NCBI GenBank assembly: GCA_024220525.1
Contig: JAMYWO010000345.1
Coordinates: forward strand, 1 to 22,232
DNA: 22,232 bases
Reading direction: 5' to 3'
DNA from: Cochliopodium minus
Taxonomy: Eukaryota; Discosea; Himatismenida; Cochliopodiidae
Shown: positions 1 through 9,101 of the stretch, piece by piece
How positions within the stretch are numbered: position 1 is the first letter of the stretch
Layout: each line of letters starts with the position of its first letter
Program-made: the position numbers and the translations under genes
The notes under the pieces: model-generated
What the model saw: the letters and a program-made list of their open reading frames with translations, nothing else
Databases searched by the model: none
What the model was told of the DNA's origin: nothing

Positions 1-28
1 AAAATAAATAATTTATTAAATAAAAAAT

Positions 29-117
29 AAAAAATAAAATAAAAGTTAAAATAAAAATAAAAATAAAAATAAAAATATAAATAAAATAAAAATATAAATA
101 AAATAAAAATAAAAAAT

Positions 118-150
<33 letters not shown>

Positions 151-187
151 ATGAAAAATTAATAAAATAAAAATAAAGATATTTAAC
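29..187. repeat. A-rich microsatellite inside the PsuG intron at the left edge
   Basis: Runs of AAATA and AAAAATA-type units fill the start of the intron following the last visible PsuG exon. Such simple repeats are common in AT-rich protist introns and I see no coding or structural signal here. Confidence 0.6.
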
Positions 188-460
188 CTCCTCGATGAAC
201 TCCTCCTATACCACCTTTTAAAAAGTTTTTGATTTAAAAATCATTTGTTTGTTTCATTTCATTTTACCAGTGACAAAAACTTTTATTCCAGCCTTGTGCG
301 CAAGAAAACTGGTCGCAGAAACTGTAGTTGACCCTGAAATGCCCTTAGCAAGCACATAAGCAAGATCTCTCCTGGCTTTTTAAAAATAAAAATAAAAATA
401 AAAATAAAAATAAAAATAAAAATAAAAATAAAAATAAAAATAAAAATAATAATAATAATA

Positions 461-491
<31 letters not shown>

Positions 492-1282
492 AAAAAATAA
501 AAAATAATAATAATAAAAAAAAAATAAATGTCTTTAAACGATTTTTCTTATTTTTGATATTTTCTTAACAAATCTATTACAAGTTTTAAGGACTGTTGTT
601 CCCAACTTCCCTAACTTTGTCAGTTCTTCTTCGTCCAATCCTATGTGTACTACTCCATCGAGAATTGCTTTGTTGTAAAAAAAAAAAAATAATAATTGCA
701 TTATTTTAAAAGTTTTTTTGTGGGTGATGAAAGAAAAAAAATACCAATGGTTGCAGGTACTACTTCCTCCTTTCTGTATTTTTTTTTTTTTTGAGCATAG
801 ATTGATGTTATAATATTTTTCTTTTAAAATTTTCTTATTACCTTATTATTTCTTCTACCTCTTTATTTTTTTTTTCAAAGTTTTTTATTCTCCTCTTTTA
901 TTATCTTTTTTTTATTTTATTATTTTTACCTTTTGCAGTGAAAACTAATAATGACAGGGTGGATGTTAATAAAGCATAGGATATGAATTCATATAACTTA
1001 CCATTCTCAGGATATTTCATCCCATGTGTTATTATAGTACTCTCTAAAAGTAAAATATATTTTATGTCACTCAAAATATAGATTATTAAAACTTCAATGC
1101 TAACCCAATGCCACAATAGGCAAATTATTTTTGATTGCATTCAATACTTCTTTGGAATATTTGAATTGTGGGCTTATCAATTCATCATTGTTGATGAGAT
1201 TGGATTCAATGAAGGATTCCTTATTGTCTAATATGAAATGATTCTTGATGTTTTGTATTCTTTTTAAATTTTTATTGTTCAT
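188..1282 (-). CDS. Pseudouridine-5'-phosphate glycosidase (PsuG/IndA family), 3' end beyond left edge
   Basis: Cleaves pseudouridine 5'-phosphate to uracil and ribose 5-phosphate in pseudouridine breakdown (family knowledge). Eight exons join in phase on the minus strand: 1282-1105, 1043-1002, 944-930, 860-842, 773-745, 667-581, 375-268, 214-188; a further intron runs off the left edge, so the C-terminal half is missing. The joined protein (about 168 residues) shows ISPQ..SKEVLNA, then VALESTIITHGMKYPEN (family catalytic Glu = E60), KEVEEIIR, VVPATIAILDG, HIGLDEEEL, KTSRRDL (K122), GISGSTTVSATSFLAHKAG and VFVTGGIGGVHRG, all in family order. The start at 1282 is the only ATG that opens this frame; the first 30 residues, rich in N and K, precede the enzyme core and could be a targeting leader. 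Exons of 15 and 19 nt are notable. In other eukaryotes the enzyme is often fused to or paired with a pseudouridine kinase; none is visible here. Confidence 0.93.
381..535. repeat. Hexanucleotide (AAAAAT)n and (AAT)n microsatellite in PsuG intron
   Basis: About ten uninterrupted copies of a TAAAAA unit are followed by AAT repeats near 447-461 and then more AAAAAT copies. The tract lies wholly within the 376-580 intron between the exons encoding KT and SRRDL, so it is non-coding. It would be prone to length variation between strains. Confidence 0.75.
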
Positions 1283-1340
1283 TTTTTTATTTTTAAATAA
1301 TGTGATATATCCTTTATAAATTTATCAGAAAAATGTTGGA

Positions 1341-2007
1341 TTAGAAATATCCAATCATACGAAGGGATCCATAGATTGAGAGCAAAAATAATGATAATAA
1401 ACAAAGATCTAATGTGATTGCACCAACCTTTAAATTAAAGAAATAACGTTTTTGAAATAAATGATTAATTATTATTGTGGAAAATAGATATACCATACGA
1501 ACAGGATGTTTTGATCCTCCTTTTTGATATCCATAAGCGTATAATTGTCTTCCAATCAAATAAATGATACCAATTTTGCTTGAAATATTTGCATAAAACA
1601 ATCCAGAGACCAACTAGTTGGAAGGTGAATAATAATTTGTTGTTTAAATTTCATATATTTAAAATTTCATGGCTTGTTTTAAAATATTTACCAAAAATAC
1701 GAGTATAGATGCTATTCCTTCAACATAATTATAGTGTCCTCTCTGAAAATTATTAAAGGTTTCCTTTTCAATAAAAAATTAACAGTTAATTTTTTAAATA
1801 TACTGATACTATATGTTATACCCAATCTTCTTTGCTCAATTTATTTGCATAGATACCATTTCCCATATCTGGATATCCTACTTTCATTTTGCTTCTGAGA
1901 GGACTAATCATAAATCCAATAATGATACATTGTAATCCAATCAAACAAGCTATAATCAATACCCATCCAAATTGTGGAGTTAATTCTATTGCAAATGAAG
2001 CAACCAT
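1341..2007 (-). CDS. MAPEG-family membrane protein, microsomal glutathione S-transferase 3-like
   Basis: MAPEG proteins are small four-helix membrane enzymes that conjugate or peroxidise lipophilic substrates with glutathione, usually in ER or outer mitochondrial membranes (family knowledge). Four exons: 2007-1822, 1763-1692, 1613-1494, 1427-1341, giving 154 residues against about 150 for human MGST3. Visible features are an N-terminal hydrophobic helix (about residues 15-34), VGYPDMGN, the family signature FNNFQRGHYNYVE, a second hydrophobic stretch, IGRQLYAYGY in the third helix, and a C-terminal hydrophobic helix (LDLCLLSLFLLSIYG). Exon 3 opens with TTG, which is an internal codon and not a start. 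The last intron (1428-1493) is 66 nt, in frame and free of stops, so its retention would add 22 residues; the family alignment favours removing it. The stop lies 58 nt from the PsuG start codon downstream. Specific substrate cannot be told from sequence. Confidence 0.9.
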
Positions 2008-2477
2008 TCTTTTTTTTTTTTTTTGATATTTCAGTTTGAAAACATAAAAATATTATATCTCTATTGACAACCTTTGAGGAAGATAAAGAACTCCCGATAT
2101 AATATCCTCAAAAGCAAAATATAAATTTCATATTCTCGATTTTTAGTTTATCTACTTGGTTTTTGATCTATATGGAGAACAAATTTTGAATAATTTTAAT
2201 TTGATTGTTCTAGATTTAATTCCACCCTTTTCATTCTTTTTTTATATATATGTAAGAGGAGAATATAAATTGTTAGCGGATAATTTCAAATGTTAAATAA
2301 ATTTCAAAATAAGGGGTAGATTTCGGGTAGAAATAAGATATTATTCAATTCATTTCTCTAAACAAAGAAATAAACTTAGTTTGACAAATTGAATAGAATC
2401 CCAATGTTTTTTTTTTGTATTTTTTTTTTGATTATTATTTATTATTGAGGGATTAGATTCTTTTGCTTAATGCTCAT
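2008..2477. other. Non-coding stretch upstream of the MGST-like gene
   Basis: No convincing exon on either strand. It must hold the promoter of the minus-strand MGST-like gene. A perfect 8-bp inverted repeat (TTTGAGGA at 2073-2080 and TCCTCAAA at 2105-2112) could form a hairpin with a 24-nt loop. Long T runs occur near 2011-2025 and 2407-2430. Confidence 0.4.
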
Positions 2478-2690
2478 TTATTTATTTTCATTTTTTGAGA
2501 TAATTTCTTTAATAACAGCATTCGTGTTTTCAACCTGGAACTTTTGATTATTGCGTGTATTTGAATTTTTTTTTAAGATTTCAAGTTCATATTGAAGTTT
2601 TTGAATAAAGTTGTACCACAAATATTTTTTATTTATATTCCCTGAAGGGTAAATTGAAAAATAAAATAAAAATACAAAAAATATAAACAA
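2478..2690 (-). CDS. Possible small membrane-anchored protein or last exon of a small gene (doubtful)
   Basis: An open frame with no ATG at its 5' end (it opens at TTG). It encodes a hydrophobic Phe-rich start, then a Lys/Asn/Glu-rich helical tail beginning WYNFIQKLQYELEILKK and ending in KEIISKNENK. The tail has better composition than a random AT-rich ORF. A plausible acceptor (ACCCTTCAG, ending near 2640) could make 2478-2639 the last exon, with the upstream frame LRKNVLFTLIVFSP near 2709-2750 as a membrane segment, but I found no ATG that completes this model. Function unknown; it may be spurious. Confidence 0.25.
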   Translation of the reverse strand: MFIFFVFLFYFSIYPSGNINKKYLWYNFIQKLQYELEILKKNSNTRNNQKFQVENTNAVIKEIISKNENK

Positions 2691-2862
2691 TTAGATTGAT
2701 TTTAACAATGGGGGAAAAAACTATTAGAGTAAATAAAACATTCTTTCTCAAATAATGTTTAATGGAACAAGGATTCTTTTTAAGAAATTATAAATAAAAA
2801 TAATTAAAAAATAAAAATAAAAGTAAAATTTATTATACCGTGACGGAATTGTAAATATCAGG

Positions 2863-3976
2863 ATGGATTTGAATGATGTATTTAATAGAGATATATTTGA
2901 AGACTCCAGGAAATATTTTGGTCCTATATTTTTGCTATCAGGACTAATAAATGAAAATCCATTAAGGATATTTACAACGGAAACCATCTCTATGGAGGGT
3001 AATAGGGGAAAGACATTAAAAATGAGATTCAAAGATGATGCAAGAATCAATAATGAAATCTCTGCCAAAAATTTTTTTAAAAATGTAAGTACAATCAATC
3101 AACCTTTTGCAAATAATATTATCATCCATCGTTAGTATATGTTAGTATTTAAAAAAAAAAATAATAAAATGATTACAATGTGGTCCAATTCAAAAAATTT
3201 TGATTCGATATCCTCAAAAAAAATTTTAATTGGATGTATCACAACAAGTTCAAAAATATTATTATATCCCTAAATTTTTTCAAAATAAATAAAAAAATTA
3301 AAAATATTAAATTTAGAAAAAATATGAAATTTATGAATATTTCTGTTATGTTTTTGATGATCTTTCTTCCCCTTCAAAAAAAAAATTATTTTTTTTTTTT
3401 ATTTGCAAAGTAGAAGAAGTACAAAAATTGAACTGAAATAAAAATTTTTTTTTTAAATATTAAATCACATAAATTATTAAATAATTATAAATTCATAAAT
3501 ATCAAAGGGGAAAATAAAATATTTTTATTTTTAAAGTACTACATAGAAATACCAGTCGAAGATATATTCGTTTCAGCTCGCTTACTGAAAAATAAATACA
3601 ATGACTACAAAAGGAACAATAAAGAAGAAAATTTAAAAGTGTGGAAAGCGGCCAAACAACCGACAACAAGAAACTCTAAAAATGATAAAAGCGTTGAAAA
3701 GAGAATGAGAGAAAAAATGTATTTACCTATTGACAAAAACAACGCTCCTTCCATTTGGGAAAATGTTTCAAAGGCCGTATCGAAAGTGGAGAAAATTAGT
3801 AAGTACCCAGGTGATACTTTGATTTCACTAAGTGTTTTGTTGTTCAGTTCGGGTACGAAAATGGATTTGGCTAGAGTATTTGAGTTTGTAGGTAAAAAAA
3901 TATAAAAAAAAATAACCAACAAAAGATATTTGAGAATATTTTAGATTTCTTTTTACATTTCAAAAAAATATTTTAA
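2863..3976 (+). CDS. Unrecognised multi-exon protein
   Basis: I do not recognise the family. Supported exons are 2863-3084 (from MDLNDVF to SAKNFFKN), 3537-3891 (from YYIEIPVEDIF to ARVFEFV) and a short last exon 3945-3976 ending DFFLHFKKIF. Donors GTAAGT and GTAAAA and acceptors TTTTTAAAG and TATTTTAG are good and phases agree. The 452-nt gap between the first two is long for this window and probably hides an exon: frame KKYEIYEYFCYVFDDLSS starts after an acceptor at 3316 in the right phase, but its 3' end is unclear. The protein is hydrophilic, with a basic middle (KVWKAAKQPTTR, EKRMREK) and the segment GDTLISLSVLLFSSGTKMDLARVF near the end; no signal peptide or transmembrane helix is seen. 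Confidence 0.6.
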
Positions 3977-4201
3977 GACTTTAATTGATCGAGAAAATAT
4001 AAATAATAAATGAAAATAATTATTTAATTTTCACTTTATAATTTTGTTAGGTTAACTAAAAATTAAATTATAAAATTTTTTACTTTCATAACTTGTATCC
4101 CCTTAATCATGAAAAACATATTTAATCCTCCTTGATGGAAATGATTGTTATCTTTTGAGAAAAAAAATAAAAATTGAAATATAGTGTGAAATAAAAATTA
4201 A

Positions 4202-4943
4202 ATGAGTATATCTCACCATTAATATATTCTCATCTATAGATGTTTGGAATCCCTCATTTAACAAACATATATCATTTATTTTCTTTTTTGAATGAAAAGA
4301 AATCACAGATCTGATAATCTTCAATGAATTCCATCCCGGTCAGCGGGGATATGACATGAATATGATTCCAGAGAGGATAGATTCATGGCTGAATGTAACA
4401 CATAGTTGCTCATATTACCCAAGGAAGATTCCTCATTTAATCTCAACAGTGATGAGGCTCAATGAAGGATTGAAGAGTCTCAATAATGATGAGTTGGTGT
4501 TGTCTTATCATGATAGGTGGACCTTTTATGATTTATTGCCTCCCAAACTATCCAATCCCATTCAGCCATCCCATCTCACATTAGGTGTATCTCTCATCCT
4601 CTATGGTAAATTGACCACTACATTTAATCTCGATTATTTCATTTGTGGACAACCAAAATTGATCTCTCGTGCCACCATCCAAGATAAGAATCTATGTTTC
4701 TTCCATATCCCAAGGAATATCTCCTTCAATATCTTATTCACTTGCACCATCAACAATCATCCCTCATCCCTTCCCATCTCCCCATCTAAACTTTACTTCA
4801 TTGATAAGGTATTCCAATCCGATCAGTCCAATCCCTCCTTCGCCGTGCCAAATCTCAGTCTCAATCAAAATACTTGCCTCATGATCCGATTCCTTATCCA
4901 TGATACCTATTTCTTGGATCTCCCATGCTTCTTCCATGTTTAA
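4202..4943 (+). CDS. Unrecognised protein of about 210 residues, almost intronless
   Basis: The frame from ATG 4356 gives 195 residues, but coding-like sequence continues upstream (LIIFNEFHPGQRGYD) to an acceptor at 4308. A donor GTATAT after ATGA at 4202-4205 joins in phase, so the start codon plus one base would form the first exon (4202-4205) and 4309-4943 the second. This start is inferred; the simple alternative is 4356. The protein shows a Ser/Tyr/His-rich middle (HSCSYYPRK, LSYHDRWTFYDLLPPK) and a Pro/Ser-rich, beta-looking C-terminal half (GVSLILYGKL, FHIPRNISFNILF). The coding strand from about 4540 is unusually C-rich for the window. I cannot assign a function. No signal peptide. 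Confidence 0.55.
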
Positions 4944-5585
4944 AATTCATTTCCATTATTTATATATTCTCTTGCTATACTATATTATATATTCTGTTCA
5001 AAAAAAAAAAAACTTTTATTTAAAAACTTTTCTTCAAAAAAAACGTCAATTCTTTGTTTTACCTTCATATTTAAAATCTTTTTTAATTTTTTTTTGATGG
5101 TTTTATTTCCACTGATTCCGCTTCTTAAAACATATCCTAACACTTTCAACAATCATCAACAACATTTTTTTTTATTATTATTTATTTATTTTGGTTGTAA
5201 AAGTAAACCAAATTTTGGTTGAGGATTTGGGATTATTTGTGAAACGCTCTGGTTGTTATTTGAGAAACTTTTTTTTTTTGTATTAAACTTTAAATTTTAC
5301 ATTCTCGTTTTTCAACCATGAACTAATGTGGTCAGCAAACTAAATTATTTGTTACTTGAATTATTCCAATTTTTTTTTCTAAAAATAACTAAAGGAATAA
5401 TTTTTTTAATTTTTTATTTTTTTTATAATTTAAAAATATAAAAATAAATAAATTTTTAATCCGGCTTCATAAAAAATTTCGATATCAAATACAAAAAGAA
5501 GATTGTAAAAACCTAAATTGAAAACATATTTCAATTTTTTTGATTTCAAAATATAAAATGATAATCTCCGCACATTAAAATTCAG
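4944..5585. other. Intergenic stretch with TTTTGGTTG direct repeats
   Basis: I see no supported gene here. Two copies of TTTTGGTTG (5189-5197, 5213-5221) flank an inverted AACCAAA, and a shorter CTGGTTG follows near 5250. The rest is AT-rich with long T runs. An open frame on the minus strand near 5430-5636 mirrors the plus-strand ORF at 5586 and lacks features of a real gene. Confidence 0.35.
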
Positions 5586-5771
5586 ATGAAATTCTGGTGG
5601 AGAATTAATATAATTGATGACAAACCTCCAATTCACTTTGATTCTAAAAATAAAATTCTGTTATACTCAAAAGTAATTGTTTTCACATTTGAAATTCTAA
5701 TTTTATTTTTTATTTATTTCTATATCAAGGATAATTTTAATCTTATTTTTTATATTGTTGAAAGAAAATAA
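5586..5771 (+). CDS. Possible 61-residue single-pass membrane protein (doubtful)
   Basis: Opens with ATG (MKFWWRINIIDDKPP), has one hydrophobic stretch (about residues 30-47, VIVFTFEILILFFIYFYI) and ends in VERK. No match to a known family. It sits between an unassigned gene and the convergent esterase 3' end, and AT-rich DNA readily gives Phe/Ile-rich false frames, so I keep it only as a candidate. Confidence 0.25.
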   Translation: MKFWWRINIIDDKPPIHFDSKNKILLYSKVIVFTFEILILFFIYFYIKDNFNLIFYIVERK

Positions 5772-5924
5772 AAAAAGAAAGATAGGATCAATCAAACCTG
5801 AATTGAAAGAGTAAAACACTTTTATTGTAAGTATACATAAAATTTTTTTTAATTATATATAATATAAGAGTATCTTAAGAAAGAAATAGAAAAATCTTCC
5901 GAAAAATATAAAAATTTGTTGATA

Positions 5925-8747
5925 TCAACAATCCCCATCACATCTACAAGGTAACTGAAGACAAATTTCGTCAATCAAAGCATCCCAAAAAACACAGTAA
6001 GAATCTCTGAAGCTATTTACAACAGTATCCTAAGAATGAAATTTTTAATAAAAGAAATTTTGAAATTTAATTTATTTTTATTATTATTTTTTAAAAAAAC
6101 ATTTACCTTTGATGTGGATATTTGAATATTTTGTTTTTTGGAAGTAGTCCATTGAGGCCAAACAAAAGTTTGGTTTCCATTTGGATCGGACGCAATGGCA
6201 AAGTTTTTCCAATAGGAGGAAACGCGGCTAGCCAACAAAGTTTCCTGAGGGCTAAAAGAAACTTCAACATTAGGTGTTCTTTGAAAGACAAAAGGTAATT
6301 CAGAGCTGTGGTAAACTCCTAAAAAAAAAATTTAAAATTTTCTTGATTAATTTTATTTTATTAAAGTATTATTTCAGTTTTTATTTTCATTCAAAGTTTT
6401 TTTTTTTTCTCATTTATTTTACCGTAGTTTGGATTTGTGAGCCAACTTGGAACGTGATCGAACACGTACATGTACACTTGTGAGTAGTTGGAAATATATT
6501 CAGACAAGAAACGAGAAGGACAATAAAAAAACATGTCTGTCATTATCTAAATAAATTAAAAATTAAAATTAAAATTAAAAACATAAATAAATTAAAAAAT
6601 TAGAAATAAACTAAATTAATTAATTTATCAAAAAAAATGTACTTGTGAGAATGTGTTTGGGCATTCTGGTGAAGGAGAGTCCCAGATAGGATATTCTGGC
6701 CCGATTTCATCGGCATAAGCACCGAACAACTCGTACATCATTTCAGTGTATTTTGTGACATCCATTGTCCAGCTTGGTACGAAAATAGAACCGTCTTTCA
6801 TGTTGTTTCCAATAATCAGGTTTGCATTTCTATTGAAATTTCTCTATTAAATAAAAAATTATGTAAATAGAATAAAAAATAATAAATAAATATGATTTTA
6901 ATTATTTTTTTATTTTTTATTATATTTTTATTTTTTTTATTCATTAATTTTATTTTTGGTTGTTTTTGAATTTATTTATTATTTTACGTTTTTTAACAAG
7001 TTTCTAGGTTGATCTATAAGGAGGGTTTTGTCTACGATAGGTATCCAGTTATATCCTTTGAAGGTATCAAAGCTAAAGTTAGGAAGAGCATTCAAAATTT
7101 GGAGAGGGTCAAGAGATCTCAAACAGCTCAAAGTAGTACAACTCACTGCTTTGGTAAGATCTTCTGTTTGTTTGTTTGCTTTTTTGACAGATGGAAAGAA
7201 TCCAATTTGTGCGCAACTTCCACTCTCAACAATAGCCTTTAAAATTTAAATAAAAATTAAAATTTTTTTTTTTTAATTTTTTATTTTTTTTACTTTATTT
7301 TTTTAATTTTTAGTTATTTTTTCATTTACGTTTTTATAGAGGGAATAACTTTCTTCGATCATCATGTGTAAACATACGCTAATTGCTCCTGCGCTCTCCC
7401 CATATATGGTAACTCTAGTTGGATCGCCTATACAAAAATAATGAAAAAAAAAAAATAATAATTTACTAAAACACAAATTTCTTTTTTTTTTACCTCCAAA
7501 AGACGCAATATTTTCTGTTTTTTCAAATAAATTTTTTAAAGTTTTATACAAATTTTTTATTTTTGAATTTTTTTACTTTGAACCCATTGAAGCGCCATTA
7601 TTTGATCCATAATACCAAAGTTTGCGTCATCTACTCCATAATTCGAAAGTGAAAGAAATCCAAAAGGACCTACACTCCAAAAAAAAAAAAAGAAATGAAT
7701 TTATTATTTAATTTAAAGATGACAAGGTGGATCGGATCATAAAAAAATGAGAAAAATAAAAGAAAGTGAATAAAAAATTAAATAATAAATTAATCAAAGA
7801 TCAAAATAAAAAATCAGTTTGAAAATTAAAAAAAAAATCACAAAATGAAAAAAGAAATAAAAAAAAGGTAAAAGAAAAGAATGAGGATCAGAGAGGAAGA
7901 AATCAATTTCTTCTTTACCTAATCTGTAATTAAATGTGACCACAATCACGTTGGAGGAATTCATCATGTCACCTGCGAGATATTGATTTTGAGAAGCACT
8001 GCCATAGACGAATGATCCACCATATATGAACACCTAGAAGATTGATAGATAAAGATGATATTTGTGTAAAGATAACTAAGTGTAATTATTTGGGGGAAAG
8101 AGTATTATACCATCACTGGGAGATTAGTTGGTTTATTGTTTGGTGTATATACATTCAGGAAAAGGCAATCTTCGCTCTTATTTTTGATGTCGAAATTGAA
8201 ATAGGGAATCACACCATATATGCTGCCTATTTATTTTGTTGGGCGGATAAATTTTTTTTGATTTAAAAAAATTTTATATACTATCATTCTGTAAACATGA
8301 AGCTCCATAATTAGTGCTATCGTACCTAAAAATAAAATAATTATGGTAAAAAAATATTATTTTTTCAACAAATTCAGAAATATATTGATGTTCGATTTGA
8401 TTTTACCATTTATAATCTTCATATCCATACGGTTCTGGTGGTGCTATAAATAAAAATTTTTTTTTTTATTATGATTTTTCGATGTAATATTCTATTTTAA
8501 ATCACCAAATCTTAGATTTCCAACAGGTGGATTGGCATATCTTTATTTACCCGATGTACAATCAAAATAAAAAAAACCAGCTTAAATTATCACAATATTT
8601 TTACCTTATTCCAAGATAACTCTCATAGTAATCGTTCTTCACTCCTTGGAAATATGATTTTCCAATTTTTCTTATGCTATCCATCTTGCACATGCAATTG
8701 TTCATTAATATCGTCAAAATAATTATTGATAGAATTTGCTTTATCAT
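5925..8747 (-). CDS. Secreted type-B carboxylesterase / cholinesterase-family hydrolase
   Basis: Alpha/beta-hydrolase that cleaves carboxyl esters. Fourteen exons: 8747-8605, 8540-8506, 8443-8407, 8325-8282, 8226-8111, 8033-7919, 7669-7577, 7514-7494, 7427-7330, 7236-6988, 6843-6643, 6546-6423, 6318-6107, 6029-5925. Phases close exactly and give 530 residues, normal for the family. Residues 1-20 are a signal peptide (MIKQILSIIILTILMNNCMC). Then come YLGIRYANPPVGNLRF, SEDCLFLNVYTP (family disulphide Cys), the oxyanion motif VFIYGGSF (126-133), FNYRLGPFGFLS, DQIMALQWVQKNI, the nucleophile elbow GESAG (Ser213) and GVYHSSELPFVF (catalytic His429). The acid position reads NNMKDGSIF, with Asp334 where most relatives have Glu. 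The C-terminus is Cys-rich (LPCRCDGDC). Dictyostelid crystal protein and D2 esterase are the obvious relatives; substrate unknown. Confidence 0.95.
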
Positions 8748-9101
8748 TTTTTTTATTTATTTATTTTTATTGCATGGCTTGTAATTTTTAGAGATGTTTT
8801 TTGTAAATTGAAGAAATTATGGTGAAAAGAATTTGATTCAAATCAGTAAATTTGAATTAAAATATTTTAATTTCGTTAAAATGGTGGAATTCTTATATTT
8901 GTAACAAAATTATTTCTATAAATTTTTATTTGTATGTGATCAAGATTCTAAAAAGGATTCAAAGATATCTTTTTTCATTTTAATCAAATTTTTATATATT
9001 TTTTGCCAATCAAATTTATTTAGAGAAATAAAAAATATAAAAAATTAAAAAAAAAAAAATTTTGATAACATATTATACTGTTTTGGTCTATATTAAAGAT
9101 A
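8748..9101. promoter_or_regulatory. Divergent intergenic region shared by the esterase and LRAT-like genes
   Basis: This 354-nt region lies between two start codons facing away from each other, so it must contain both promoters. It holds a perfect 8-bp inverted repeat, ATTCAAAT (8836-8843) and ATTTGAAT (8850-8857), separated by six bases; it could be a dimer-binding site or a chance hairpin in AT-rich DNA. No coding signal seen. Confidence 0.4.

Noticed and set aside
381-535. Regular spacing of AAAAAT units resembling a repeat array
   Set aside because: Units are six bases with no spacers, so this is a microsatellite inside an intron and not a CRISPR or functional array.
2748-3098. Minus-strand 116-codon frame opposite the gene starting at 2863
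   Set aside because: Antisense of a coding exon; the sense strand has a proper ATG, good donor and continuation in phase.
5430-5636. Minus-strand 68-codon frame
   Set aside because: Low-complexity Phe/Tyr/Leu composition, overlaps a plus-strand frame, and shows no motif or splice partner.
7009-7249. Plus-strand open frames of 73-77 codons
   Set aside because: They lie opposite the largest esterase exon (7236-6988), whose minus-strand reading matches the family.
5925-8747. The many short broken frames might mean a decayed esterase pseudogene
   Set aside because: Every break is bounded by GT and AG, all phases close, and all family motifs are present in one 530-residue product, so these are introns.
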